64,000 nt of DNA from G963691885 sp963691885 (GCA_963691885.1 OY829843.1:4154001-4218000), one strand, 5' to 3'. Positions 36,031-44,481 are shown, numbered from the stretch's first letter. Made by a program: numbers and translations. Notes: generated from the letters alone by a model not told the origin.

Positions 36031-36750
36031 ATGACAGGGGACGTAGCGGTGGCAGATGCTTTGAAGAGCAATTCGCTCGCAACACTTAGACTATTCAGAG
36101 GGTTAGATGAGGACCGGCTGGCACGGATTGACCAGCTTTGTCGGCGCTACACGTTTTATAAGGATGAGCAGATCATCGATCGTGAGGACAGCACGCGGGA
36201 CGTCTATTTTATTCTGTCAGGTAGTGTCCGCGTGGTGAATTACTCCATCTCCGGGCGCGAAATCTCTTTCGAAGACATTCAGCCAGGCAGTCTGTTCGGG
36301 GAACTGGCCGCTCTCGACGGTGCGCCCCGCTCAGCGAACATTGTGGCCCTGACGACGACAGAGGTGGCAACAATGTCGCCCACGGCATTCCAGCAGATGC
36401 TGGCTGAAAACCCGGATATCGCCCTGCAGTTGATGCAGCGCCTGGCCCAGGTCATTCGCAGCTCGACAGAACGAATCATGGATCTCAGCACGCTTGGTGC
36501 CAACAACCGTGTCTATGCAGAGCTTGTGCGTCTTGCCCATGAAGGGGGTGAAGATGAAATGGGGGCCGTAATAAAACCGATCCCCATCCACGGTGATATC
36601 GCCAGCCGCGTCAGCACAACCCGGGAGACGGTCGCGCGCGTCCTGAGCGATTTAACAAAGAAATCCCTGATCAAGCGCAAGGGCAATGAGCTGCGCATTC
36701 TGGATCTCGACCGTCTTGAAGAGATGGTTGAGGATTTCCGCGGGATCTAG
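36031..36750 (+). CDS. Crp/Fnr-family transcriptional regulator, CRP type
   Basis: The protein is about 239 residues. The N-terminal cyclic-nucleotide-binding barrel includes RDVYFILSGSVRVVNYSISG and the phosphate-binding cassette SLFGELAALDGAPRSA, which resembles the cAMP-binding sequence of CRP (GE..L....RSA). The C-terminal winged helix is STRETVARVLSDLTKKSLIK. No N-terminal cysteine cluster is present, so it is not an oxygen-sensing Fnr. GTG 36049 has an AGGGG site and is also a good start; the frame is open from 36001. An unknown exported protein follows 14 bases later. A cAMP ligand is likely but not certain. Confidence 0.88.
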   Translation: MTGDVAVADALKSNSLATLRLFRGLDEDRLARIDQLCRRYTFYKDEQIIDREDSTRDVYFILSGSVRVVNYSISGREISFEDIQPGSLFGELAALDGAPRSANIVALTTTEVATMSPTAFQQMLAENPDIALQLMQRLAQVIRSSTERIMDLSTLGANNRVYAELVRLAHEGGEDEMGAVIKPIPIHGDIASRVSTTRETVARVLSDLTKKSLIKRKGNELRILDLDRLEEMVEDFRGI

Positions 36751-36764
36751 TCTGGAACACCGGT

Positions 36765-37343
36765 ATGGTTTTGTATCTGAAACGGTTCTTGATGGTTTGC
36801 GCTGCCTGTTTGGCGGCATCGAATGCGTATGGTCAGGACCCGGACACGGTTATCGTTACCACAACGGGCAGCGCATCGGTGGATGAAGTAACCACTGTGC
36901 AACTGGTCGCAGAGGTCGACACCGATTTAAACAGGCGGTTACGGGACTATTTCATCGACGAGTTGGAGTTACGCGATATTTATGTTTCCAGCGACGCAAA
37001 GACCGTCTTCTCCTACAATGGTAAACCGACTGGGTTTGCTGATGAACGGGACAACACCATTGGCCGGATCAGCGGAAACGCGGAAGGCGACACGGAAATT
37101 GAGTTGAAGGTCTGGTCGTCTGGCGGGGGAAGTTCTCTCCTGCAAGGCAAGCGCAGCAATGATTTCAGGCGTGATGGCGTGCTGTTGAATGTCGCGCTCG
37201 GTGACGGTGTTCAGCGCTACTGGGTCGGGTCCGCACAAGTCCAGACGACGGAGGGTGATGTTTTCACAACGCTGTCTGCCCTGGTCAGTGTTTTAACCGA
37301 TCGCTTCGGTGAAACGGTCAACACAACCATTCCCCTACGCTAA
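36765..37343 (+). CDS. Hypothetical exported protein
   Basis: I do not recognise this 192-residue protein. It has a Sec signal (YLKRFLMVCAACLAASNAYG, then cleavage before QDPDTV), so it should be periplasmic or secreted. The mature part holds a short central segment with SGNAEGDTEIELKVWSSGGG and DGVLLNVALGDGVQRYWVGS, suggestive of beta structure; there are no cysteines after the signal. It starts 14 bases after the Crp-type regulator and is probably co-transcribed, so it may be a target or partner of that regulator. No enzymatic motif is visible. Confidence 0.72.
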   Translation: MVLYLKRFLMVCAACLAASNAYGQDPDTVIVTTTGSASVDEVTTVQLVAEVDTDLNRRLRDYFIDELELRDIYVSSDAKTVFSYNGKPTGFADERDNTIGRISGNAEGDTEIELKVWSSGGGSSLLQGKRSNDFRRDGVLLNVALGDGVQRYWVGSAQVQTTEGDVFTTLSALVSVLTDRFGETVNTTIPLR

Positions 37344-37489
37344 TTCCGATCTCACTGATCATTTTTTTTGAAATGCGGCAACTTTTCCATCAATGGAGCG
37401 TTGACCCAACCCGCGACCGGTCCTATGTTCGCGCCGCTTCACGATAAGCAGCACGGAACGGAATCACATTCCTTCCCCGAATTTGGTGA

Positions 37490-37565
37490 GAGCCCTTAGC
37501 TCAGTCGGTAGAGCAACTGACTTTTAATCAGTAGGCCGTAGGTTCGAACCCTACAGGGCTCACCA
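37490..37565 (+). tRNA. tRNA-Lys (anticodon UUU)
   Basis: The 76-base cloverleaf is complete. The acceptor GAGCCCT pairs with AGGGCTC, the D arm is GCTC...GAGC, and the anticodon stem ACTGA/TCAGT holds loop CTTTTAA with anticodon TTT at 37523-37525. The T arm is GTAGG-TTCGAAC-CCTAC, the discriminator is A, and an encoded CCA ends it at 37565. An AT-rich accessory segment begins immediately downstream. Confidence 0.97.
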
Positions 37566-37755
37566 TTCTCTCCTCCTCTACAAAATCAATGTATCTAGGG
37601 GTGCCATATAGACCATCGCTTGGCCATAGATGAACTTTCGCAGTCAATAGGGAGCAAACAAAGTGTATCACGTTTGAACGAGCCCCTGTTTTAAACATTC
37701 CACTTGCGGTTTGACCGTAGTTTTCTTGTGATTTTGATGCAAAAAGCAACGGTTC

Positions 37756-38229
37756 TCACAGTCTTAGTGGTCCGGTTTCATTGTGAGAAAACAAACGGGT
37801 ATGCAAATCTGATGCTGGTTCGATACCACAAAACCAATCTTTGACTTGGTACCTTGCGCCAAGATGGGATACTCGTTCATGGAGTATCTGGAGAAACTCT
37901 TTGAGGTTCACAATACCTAAATCGTCTTCATCAAAAGTGAAATCAATGTCAAATTTTTCCTCATATTTCACCAGCCTCAAAAGTGGCGATGGAATCGTGC
38001 AACCCAATATATCAAAACTACTAAATTTGACTGTTAACATTGCTTCGACTTCGAGGTTAATGAAGGTTTGAAGCTCATTCTGCGAAAACACATCGTCTTC
38101 AAAGAGTTCTTCGACCTCCATGCAACCAAATTCAGGAACGTTAGCGCCATCCCCAAAAAACAGCATAAGCATTTGACTTACTTTTGTTCGGTCAATATCT
38201 TCAAATACAACCTCTATCAAGTCAGACAC
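37756..38229 (-). CDS. Hypothetical acidic protein
   Basis: The 157-residue protein belongs to no family I can recognise. It is strongly acidic in its first two thirds (MSDLIEVVFEDIDRTKVSQM, then EVEELFEDDVFSQNE, then KFDIDFTFDEDDLGIVNLKE), has no signal or membrane segment, and uses AT-rich codons. Acidic, small, AT-rich and in a mobile region is the usual look of contact-toxin immunity proteins, but there is no toxin beside it, so this is only a suggestion. The frame is long for such AT-rich DNA, which supports real coding. It lies downstream of the interrupted 79-residue gene on the same strand. Confidence 0.6.
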   Translation of the reverse strand: MSDLIEVVFEDIDRTKVSQMLMLFFGDGANVPEFGCMEVEELFEDDVFSQNELQTFINLEVEAMLTVKFSSFDILGCTIPSPLLRLVKYEEKFDIDFTFDEDDLGIVNLKEFLQILHERVSHLGARYQVKDWFCGIEPASDLHTRLFSHNETGPLRL

Positions 38230-38567
38230 GGCTTATCCTCACTCAGCCTTCAAAGAAGCATTCAAACGTAGGGTCCTGCTTAAGCTTTAAACTTACAATC
38301 CTTTAGGCTCTTTTTTGCACGCTATGCATTTTACGTTTGGCGCTCGTTTGAATATGCTACATGCTCAGATAAAAAGTTTATCTATAAGATGTTCTAAAAT
38401 CTCACCTTCTTTTGTCGGCTTGTAATCTTCGTAGAAACCATTTGTATCCAATCTTGCCGTACATGCATCTCGAAGATCATCTGCAACGTCGTCTGCAAGT
38501 TTGCCACCGACCCTATCTATTTCTTCAAGTTGCTGTCTTAGTGCATTGGACAAATCCAGAACTTCTA

Positions 38568-38593
38568 GAGCGGGTTCCGTTTAGTCGGAATCG
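38568..38593 (+). repeat. Left terminal inverted repeat of the IS630 element
   Basis: The left end starts GAGCGGGTTCCGTTTAGTCG. The right end, read inwards on the minus strand, starts GAGTTGTTTTCATTTAATCG. The ends agree at roughly two thirds of positions. Confidence 0.75.
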
Positions 38594-38648
38594 GTTTTGA
38601 GATTTCTACGAAGCATGATTCCCTGTTTTTATTTTGGAGACCGGGATT

Positions 38649-39606
38649 ATGTCATCAGTCATTTCGATGGATTTGCGGGAGCGTATTTTTTCTTACGTTA
38701 TTGCCGGTCACTCGTGCCGATCAGCGGCACGCCTTTACGGTGTCAGCCCAAGCTTTGCGATCAAGTTGATGCAGCGGTTCCGTCAAGGTCGCGGATTGTG
38801 CGGCCCTGGTCGTCGTCGTCCTGTCGGCACCGGGACGCTCGAACCCTATAGAGCGTTTGTCATTGACCTTGTCGATGCACAGCCCGATATCACGCTCAGG
38901 GAATTGGCGGACGAATTGAGTGCGACGCTGGGGGTTAAGACCAGCAAGGCGACGCTATGCCGGTTTCTGATTAAGGCGGGATACCGCTATAAAAAAAACG
39001 CTGCGGGCACGGGAACAAGAGCGCGCTGATGTGCGCCGCGCGCGTCATCACTGGATCATCCGGCGACAACCTCTCATGCGGCTCGACCCACATCGGCTTG
39101 TTTTTATTGATGAAACGGCGACCACAACCAAGATGACCCGGCTTAGAGGCCGCGCGCCCAAAGGCCAACGCCTTGTCATGCATACGCCGTTCGGTCATTG
39201 GCGCACGCAAACCTTTATCGCGGGATTGCGCTGCGGCGGCCTCACCGCACCATGGATCCTCAACGCCCCCATGACCAAGGTCGCCTTTGAGACCTATGTC
39301 GAGACACAGCTCGCCCCAACGCTGAGCCGAGGCGATGTCGTTATCCTCGATAATCTCGCCGCCCATAAAAGTGACCGTGCCGCTGAAACCTTGCACGACA
39401 TCGGTGCATGGTTCCTGTTCCTGCCACCCTATTCGCCAGACCTGAACCCAATCGAACAAGCCTTCTCAAAATTAAAAGCCCATCTCAGAAAGGCCGAGGC
39501 CAGAACATTCGATGACCTTACAAACGCAACAGGGTCAATATGCGATCTCTTCACCGAAACGGAGTGCTGGAACTTCTTCGCAGGCGCTAACTATGCGTAC
39601 GATTAA
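38649..39606 (+). CDS. IS630-family transposase, two frames joined by slippage on A8
   Basis: The first frame, from ATG 38649 behind GGAGA, gives a helix-turn-helix domain (SMDLRERIFSYVIAGHSCRS, then AARLYGVSPSFAIKLMQRFR) and ends at 39029. The second frame, open to 39606, gives the DDE catalytic domain: Asp in RLVFIDETATTT, Asp in DVVILDNLAAHKSDRA, Glu in YSPDLNPIEQAFSKLKAHLR. The frames meet at eight As (38991-38998). Reading seven As yields YKKTLRAREQERADVRRARH, matching the family. The second frame is +1 to the first, so a one-base skip or transcriptional slippage on A8 would make the fused enzyme. All catalytic residues are intact, so the copy may be active. Confidence 0.88.
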
Positions 39607-39619
39607 ATGAAAACAACTC
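39594..39619 (-). repeat. Right terminal inverted repeat of the IS630 element
   Basis: This is the inverted partner of the left end. It overlaps the end of the transposase frame and abuts the TA at 39620-39621. Confidence 0.72.
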
Positions 39620-39658
39620 TAGCATAGGAGAAATTTCAGACTTAGAAATGTTGATCAT

Positions 39659-39929
39659 TAATTGTCATTTTTCTGTTTCAGTGGAAGAGCAGCTTTACTG
39701 CTCGGTGAAAATTTGACTGATATTGATTTAATAATTTTTTGGGTAGCATGAACTTTAGCTATTTCTAAACAAAAATGAGAACTTGAGATTTGTCACGCTC
39801 ATTTTGGTTTTCGTAAGCAGCATCTTCGAAATCACGGAATAAAACTTACCGATGGATTCTATGTCAAAATGCGTCAAACGAAACCGCCAGCATGCGTTGC
39901 AATCAATCGAACGTTCATTTTGGCTTTTG
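39659..39929. other. AT-rich stretch without a recognisable gene
   Basis: It lies between the interrupted small gene and the IS3 remnant. It contains a small hairpin (GAGCAG-CTTTA-CTGCTC, 39687-39703) and would hold the promoter of the interrupted gene on the minus strand. No coding region longer than about 40 codons looks credible here. Confidence 0.4.
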
Positions 39930-40061
39930 AATGGAGAGATCTTCTACAGCCTGAAAGAAGCCCAGAACGGCGTCGAACAGTGGCGACGTCATTGCAACAC
40001 AAAGCGGCCACACTCAGCTCTTGGATACGGACCACCAGCGCCTGAAAGCATCAGCTTCTAA
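39930..40061 (+). pseudogene. IS3-family transposase (OrfB) C-terminal remnant
   Basis: The frame ending at 40061 carries LNGEIFYSLKEAQNGVEQWR followed by RHCNTKRPHSALGYGPPAPE, the well-known C-terminal end of IS3-group OrfB integrase-type transposases. Upstream the frame (start at 39852) no longer resembles the family, and the catalytic DDE domain and OrfA are missing. It is a fragment left by an older insertion or recombination. Confidence 0.82.
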
Positions 40062-40071
40062 AAACATTGTC

Positions 40072-40392
40072 ATGTATCCCAGAGAAATTTTTACTTTAAA
40101 CGAAATGCAGGCAATCAAAAGATGCATTGCCCTATCTATTGAAGTTGATTTGATTTTTCCAAATTGGGAATTTCCAATTTTGACTGGGGTAAGCTTGGAA
40201 GAAGCGCAGTTTGTTCTGGATACATGGCCAGACGTTGACCTTGCGAAGGAAAGTGTATGGCTCACGTTGCGGGGAATACTCGTTAATCTTGCAGGTTACC
40301 CGCATGGGAAAGAGGCATTTTTATCATCCGAAACAGGTTTGAAGTTGGATGAAATCGAGCGGTTGTGCTCTTTGCTTCCCAAGGAACTGTAG
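40072..40392 (+). CDS. Hypothetical protein
   Basis: The 106-residue protein starts MYPREIFTLNEMQAIKRCIA and contains VDLIFPNWEFPILTGVSLEE and QFVLDTWPDVDLAKESVWLT; I know no family for it. It is slightly acidic with no export signal. ATG 40072 is preferred; the frame runs back to 40021 into the IS3 remnant. Its codon use is AT-rich like the patch around it. It may be an immunity or other cargo protein; evidence is by context only. Confidence 0.5.
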   Translation: MYPREIFTLNEMQAIKRCIALSIEVDLIFPNWEFPILTGVSLEEAQFVLDTWPDVDLAKESVWLTLRGILVNLAGYPHGKEAFLSSETGLKLDEIERLCSLLPKEL

Positions 40393-40402
40393 GACATCGC
40401 CA

Positions 40403-40840
40403 TCACTCACCCCTCTGGTTTGAAGGTCCATGCAAATTTCCCCGCTGATTCTCGCGCTTGGGATCATGGGATTGCACCATTACTCTCTGTTGAGCCTGAT
40501 AAGACCTACCAGCGTCGTCATTTATTTCGAGAGCGCAAACCAGTTCCATGGGCGAAGTCGATTCTACCCACAATATCGCGCTTGTTACCCATGTCTTAGG
40601 GATTTTTCGGATTGCTAGATGTCGTCGAATTGCTCTTTGGTAATAGTTCAAAGTCACCGGAAAAGGAGCATCGCGCCCATCGATCTGTAAAAGATCAAAC
40701 TTAAGAAAATCCACTGATGCTGATTGAAGATAGGCCTGGAACTTTCCCAAGGCCCAGTAACCATCCAGATCATTGTAGCGGCTTGCAAAGCTGTCGATCA
40801 GGTCATTGCAAACACCTTTGAGCTCTTTACGCCGAGCCAA
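40403..40840 (-). CDS. Hypothetical protein
   Basis: The 145-residue protein begins MARRKELKGVCNDLIDSFAS and has RYNDLDGYWALGKFQAYLQS and YYQRAIRRHLAIRKIPKTWV, giving a mixed helical protein with a charged, probably disordered C-terminus (RENQRGNLHGPSNQRGE). No signal peptide or known motif is visible. It is convergent with the preceding 106-residue gene (10-base gap). I cannot assign a function. Confidence 0.55.
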   Translation of the reverse strand: MARRKELKGVCNDLIDSFASRYNDLDGYWALGKFQAYLQSASVDFLKFDLLQIDGRDAPFPVTLNYYQRAIRRHLAIRKIPKTWVTSAILWVESTSPMELVCALEINDDAGRSYQAQQRVMVQSHDPKRENQRGNLHGPSNQRGE

Positions 40841-41068
40841 TTCGGCCTCCCCTGATGAGAATAATAGAAATGTGTCAGCGCAAAATACCGCTAACCACCG
40901 TTCTTCAAACTAACAGATATTTCCAATGGTTGAGTGTCAAAAGCAATCTCAGGGTGCATGAAATCAGCACGCGTTTGACCATCATTCATCGTTTTTTCTG
41001 TTGAGGGAAAGGAATACAGTGCGCTCAGTTCCTTTTAGAAAAATGCAGATACTAGAGAGAAGAATGGG

Positions 41069-41815
41069 ATGTCTTTAAACGGCAAAAAAGCACTAGTGAC
41101 TGGGGCGTCGTCTGGGATTGGATGGGCCTTGGTTAAGGCGTTGGTCAATGACGGGGTTGAGGTTTTAGCACTGGCGCGCCGGGCCGAGGCACTTGCTAAG
41201 CTGGCAGACGAAACAGGGTGTCAGATCCTTGTCTGCGATCTGCAAGACATCACCCCTGCCCTTGGCGCCATCGATACATTTGCCCCGGATATTCTGGTCA
41301 ACAATGCTGGGACCGGGCACGGCATCACGGGTCTGACAGAGATCACGGCGCCTGATATTGCTGAATCCGTTTCGGTGAATGTGGTCGCGCCGGCGCAATT
41401 AACCGCACATATTGCGGGCCGCTGGAAACGGGATACGTCCCCCGGACATATCGTCAATATCGGGTCGATTGCCGGGATCCATACCGGCGTGTCATCGCTC
41501 TATGGTGCGGGTAAGGCGGCAATTCACTTATTCAGCCAGAACCTTCGGGTTGAATTGCGCGGTTATCCGATCCGGGTCACCGAAATCTGTCCAGGGCGCA
41601 CATCGACCGGATTTTATGGGGCAGCCAAAGGTGACCGGCAGAAACTGGATAAGGTAAACGACAGCGGTATAACAGAACTTCGACCGGAGGATGTTGCAGA
41701 CAGCATTCTGTTCGCCTTGCGGGCCCCTGGACATGTTAACGTTTCGACGATTGAAGTCCTGCCTCTGGAACAGACCGTAGGCGGCGTCACGATGACGCCT
41801 CAAAAGTCAGTATAA
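41069..41815 (+). CDS. SDR-family oxidoreductase (YdfG-like)
   Basis: The 248-residue classical short-chain dehydrogenase has TGASSGIGWALVKAL (cofactor), ILVNNAGTGHGITGL (NNAG), YGAGKAAIHLFSQNLRVELR (YxxxK) and ICPGRTSTGFYGA. Relatives such as YdfG oxidise 3-hydroxy acids or serine with NADP; the substrate is unknown here. It has a good AGAGAG ribosome site. It is the first ordinary chromosomal gene after the accessory patch. Confidence 0.88.
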   Translation: MSLNGKKALVTGASSGIGWALVKALVNDGVEVLALARRAEALAKLADETGCQILVCDLQDITPALGAIDTFAPDILVNNAGTGHGITGLTEITAPDIAESVSVNVVAPAQLTAHIAGRWKRDTSPGHIVNIGSIAGIHTGVSSLYGAGKAAIHLFSQNLRVELRGYPIRVTEICPGRTSTGFYGAAKGDRQKLDKVNDSGITELRPEDVADSILFALRAPGHVNVSTIEVLPLEQTVGGVTMTPQKSV

Positions 41816-41903
41816 CCGCCGATTGTCTGGGCAGAACAGCGCCCCGCAATTGTTTCAACAATGTGTAGAAATCTTAAAAAAATGCTGCGCCAGTGGCGCA
41901 TCT

Positions 41904-41918
41904 TTAAACCTTTGTTAA
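41904..41918. promoter_or_regulatory. CtrA-type box upstream of the MCP gene
   Basis: TTAA-ACCTTTG-TTAA is an exact match to the alphaproteobacterial CtrA recognition pattern TTAA-N7-TTAA. It lies about 100 bases upstream of the chemoreceptor start. CtrA controls motility and chemotaxis genes in this class, so the placement fits. Confidence 0.6.
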
Positions 41919-42020
41919 TTCTTATATGGTCAAACATACGCCCTTCATGATACTGAAGTCCAGAATGTGGATATCCACGCTGAACCTCGATTCCCGACCC
42001 TCAAAAGCCTGGAGGCCTAT

Positions 42021-44423
42021 GTGAAAATTAGTGCGAAACTTTTGACCGGATTTGGCGCGGTCGTTGTCCTTTCTGCGATCACCGGCATTGTCGGTTATAC
42101 GTCGCTCACGACCTATTCACAGGGTGTAGAAACGATCCGTTCTAGCGAAGACATCGTTTCGCGCTTTCAGATGGTGGGCGCACGGGTGAACGAGTTTCAA
42201 TCCAGCGGCGACGCCGACCTGGGACAAGCGCTCTCAACAGAGACCCAGGCCCTGTTGAATGAAGGCAGTCTGGTTGCCGAAGCCCTGACGGATGCTGAAC
42301 TGCAAACAGTGTTGAACGAAGCGGTCGGCAGTATGAGTGCTTTTGACGGTGTTCTTGGCGAATTGCGGGTGATTACCGCTGAGAACCAGGCACGGGACGC
42401 AGCGGTAAACGACAAGATGTCAGAAATCGGCTCTCTAGCCGATGATGCGTGGAAAGTCGCCAACAAGGCCTCAATTGATGCGAAGCGCTCTGTGATTATG
42501 GGAACACGCGCCGTTTCAAAGCAGGTTGATGCCAATGCAATTGTGCAGGAGATCTCCCGTGCGGCTCTAAAGAGTGCTATCGCGGTGGAACGATACCGGC
42601 GGAACAAGAATGCGGAAACGGCCGAAGTCGCTGTTACCCAGAGCGCTACAATGAGGGAGCTCCTCCCCTCTATCAAAGCCATGATAACGAGCGAGGAAGA
42701 GGTAAAAATCCTCGAACAGCTTGAGACCACGGTGGCTGCTTTCGATGCGGCACTGAACACAATGGTCACATCCCAGGGTGACTTCATGGCTTTACTGCAA
42801 GCCGATGAAGCGGTCGATAAAGCGTCTGCAGAGATTGTCAGTTTGACCGACGACTTGATGGCCCGCGAACAACAGGCGATCAAAGACGCGCTCGTGACCA
42901 TGGGAAAAGCCAGCATTCAGGCCGGCAATGCCAATGATCTGAAGGTCATGATCCCGCGTTTGACGGCGACCCTGAACGGGCTGAAATCCGCCGAACAGGC
43001 CCTGGCTTCCGGTGATGGTGAAGCGGCAAAGATCATCAAGGAGGGTATTGAACAGGCCAAACAGTTGGTCAGAACTGGTTCCATGGCAAGTCAGCGTACT
43101 GATGCTGCCCCGATGATCCGTGCAATCTCGGATTCGATCAAATCCTATGACGGGATCATTCGGGATGTTGAAAAATCTGTCGATCCGTTTAACGAGGCAC
43201 AGGAACGCATGAACAGCATGCGTGCCTCTGCCCTGTCAGCCTTCGCAAATGTGGAAACATCGCTGGAGCAAAGCCTGGAAGGTGGCAAGGATAACAGCAG
43301 ACAACTCATTCTGTTCTCAGCCGTGGCAGCCGTGCTGGCCAGCACGATAATCGCCCTCTTCCTGGGTCAAAACATTTCCAAACCCCTGCAAGCCATCACA
43401 AATGCAATGGACAGATTGCGCAACGATGACCTGGAGGTCGAAATTCCGGGTGTCGGGCGCAAAGATGAAGTGGGCCAGATGGCCGATGCTGTTGAGGTCT
43501 TCAAACAGCAAGCGGTTGAGGTGAAACGCCGCAAGGATTCAGAAGTTGAAGAGGCCCGCAAGGCCGAGGAACAACGCCGGGTTGAGATGAACCGCCTGGC
43601 CGATACGTTTGAGACGGCGGTTGGTGCCACGGTAGATGCGGTTCGTCGCTCTGCTGGTGATATTGATGGCTCTGCCGGTCGCATGACCGGTCTGGCCAGT
43701 GACACGCTGGCCCGGTCCACCGACGCCGCTAACTCAACCAATGAGGCAAATGGTGCCGTACATTCAGTTGCAGCCGCGTCAGAGGAACTGGCTGCGACCA
43801 TCGCAGATGTGAACCGCCAGGTGGGACGTTCAACCGAAATTGCGACAAACGCGATGAGCGAGGCTGATAAGGCGACCAAAACGGTTCAGGATCTTGCCAA
43901 TACAACCAACAAGATCTCGGACGTGCTGGCCGTGATTTCCGATATTGCGGAACAGACCAACCTGCTAGCCCTGAACGCCACGATTGAAGCGGCCCGGGCT
44001 GGCGAAGCCGGCAAAGGCTTTGCCGTTGTGGCCAACGAGGTAAAGGGTCTGGCAACCCAAACGGCCCGTGCGACCGATGAAATTGCTACGCAAATCAACG
44101 GGATGCAGCGCGTTTCTGATCAGACGATCGGTGCCATCGAAGCCATTGGGGCCACCATTGTGGAGGTGAACGAGATCACCAAATCGATTGCCGCAGCCGT
44201 CGATGAGCAGGATTCCGCCACCCGCGAGATTGCAAAGAGTGCGCAGGTTGCCTCTTCAAGGACACAGGGTGTCATTCAGAACGTGAAAACTGTGCTGGAT
44301 GCCGCGAATGATACGGGTTCTGCAGCAACCGAAATCAAGAACGCGATTGAGGATCTGAACGCGCGGGCCGCCGAAATGTCCGACCAAATTCAGAACTTCC
44401 TGAAAACGGTTCGAACCGGATAA
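42021..44423 (+). CDS. Methyl-accepting chemotaxis protein
   Basis: The protein is about 800 residues. GTG 42021 has a perfect GGAGG five bases upstream and starts directly before the first membrane helix (KISAKLLTGFGAVVVLSAIT), so I prefer it to GTG 41967. A long helical periplasmic sensor of about 390 residues resembles the two-module helical-bundle type (HBM-like). The second helix (ILFSAVAAVLASTIIALFLG, about 426-447) leads into a HAMP domain, then the signalling domain with the conserved tip DIAEQTNLLALNATIEAARA. A terminator follows. No CheW-type pentapeptide for receptor methylation enzymes is seen at the C-terminus. Confidence 0.94.
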   Translation: MKISAKLLTGFGAVVVLSAITGIVGYTSLTTYSQGVETIRSSEDIVSRFQMVGARVNEFQSSGDADLGQALSTETQALLNEGSLVAEALTDAELQTVLNEAVGSMSAFDGVLGELRVITAENQARDAAVNDKMSEIGSLADDAWKVANKASIDAKRSVIMGTRAVSKQVDANAIVQEISRAALKSAIAVERYRRNKNAETAEVAVTQSATMRELLPSIKAMITSEEEVKILEQLETTVAAFDAALNTMVTSQGDFMALLQADEAVDKASAEIVSLTDDLMAREQQAIKDALVTMGKASIQAGNANDLKVMIPRLTATLNGLKSAEQALASGDGEAAKIIKEGIEQAKQLVRTGSMASQRTDAAPMIRAISDSIKSYDGIIRDVEKSVDPFNEAQERMNSMRASALSAFANVETSLEQSLEGGKDNSRQLILFSAVAAVLASTIIALFLGQNISKPLQAITNAMDRLRNDDLEVEIPGVGRKDEVGQMADAVEVFKQQAVEVKRRKDSEVEEARKAEEQRRVEMNRLADTFETAVGATVDAVRRSAGDIDGSAGRMTGLASDTLARSTDAANSTNEANGAVHSVAAASEELAATIADVNRQVGRSTEIATNAMSEADKATKTVQDLANTTNKISDVLAVISDIAEQTNLLALNATIEAARAGEAGKGFAVVANEVKGLATQTARATDEIATQINGMQRVSDQTIGAIEAIGATIVEVNEITKSIAAAVDEQDSATREIAKSAQVASSRTQGVIQNVKTVLDAANDTGSAATEIKNAIEDLNARAAEMSDQIQNFLKTVRTG

Positions 44424-44459
44424 AGGCCAAACTCGCGTTATAACAGAGGTGATGAGAGA

Positions 44460-44481
44460 GACGGGCCCTGCCCGTCTTTTT
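44460..44481 (+). terminator. Rho-independent terminator of the MCP gene
   Basis: GACGGGC, loop CCT, GCCCGTC, then TTTTT: a 7-base perfect stem followed by five Ts, 37 bases after the MCP stop. The T-run reaches the stop codon of the convergent sigma-factor gene. Confidence 0.9.

Larger units (their letters stand above)
38566..39621 (+). mobile_element. IS630-family insertion sequence, complete
   Basis: The element of about 1052 bases (38568-39619) is flanked by TA on both sides (38566-38567 and 39620-39621), the target duplication of the IS630 family. The termini are imperfect inverted repeats of about 26 bases. The transposase is encoded in two frames. Flanking sequences join into one open frame when the element is removed, which independently confirms the boundaries. 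Confidence 0.88.
38365..39658 (-). pseudogene. Small unknown gene interrupted by the IS630 element (79 residues when restored)
   Basis: The C-terminal part lies at 38365-38567 (LRQQLEEIDRVGGKLADDVA to the end EGEILEHLIDKLFI). The N-terminal part lies on the other side of the IS, at 39622-39658, with ATG at 39658 (MINISKSEISPM). Removing the element and one of its two flanking TA dinucleotides joins the two in one continuous frame of 79 residues with no stop; a stop lies just before the ATG. The remaining right-hand frame could still start at TTG 38553 and give 62 residues. Function unknown; the protein is charged and helical. Confidence 0.7.
37566..41040. other. AT-rich accessory region behind tRNA-Lys
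   Basis: From the tRNA 3' end to the SDR gene at 41069 the base composition falls clearly below that of the flanks. The content changes to unknown small proteins, an IS630-family insertion and an IS3 remnant. No integrase, and no second copy of the tRNA 3' end, was found. The segment is therefore better called a mobile-element-scarred patch than a proven genomic island. Confidence 0.6.

Noticed and set aside
37346..37375. Terminator after the exported unknown protein
   Set aside because: GATC-TCACT-GATC followed by T8 has only a 4-base stem; too weak to list.
37528..37749. Minus-strand frame ending in MVSPVGFEPTAY
   Set aside because: It reads through the tRNA-Lys gene in antisense; this C-terminal string is a well-known artefact of translated tRNA regions.
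37566..41068. Integrative element with attL/attR at tRNA-Lys
   Set aside because: I found no second copy of the tRNA 3' end and no integrase in the window, so an integrative element is not supported.
42197..42916. Minus-strand 239-residue frame
   Set aside because: Antisense shadow of the helical MCP sensor domain; serine/alanine-rich as expected.
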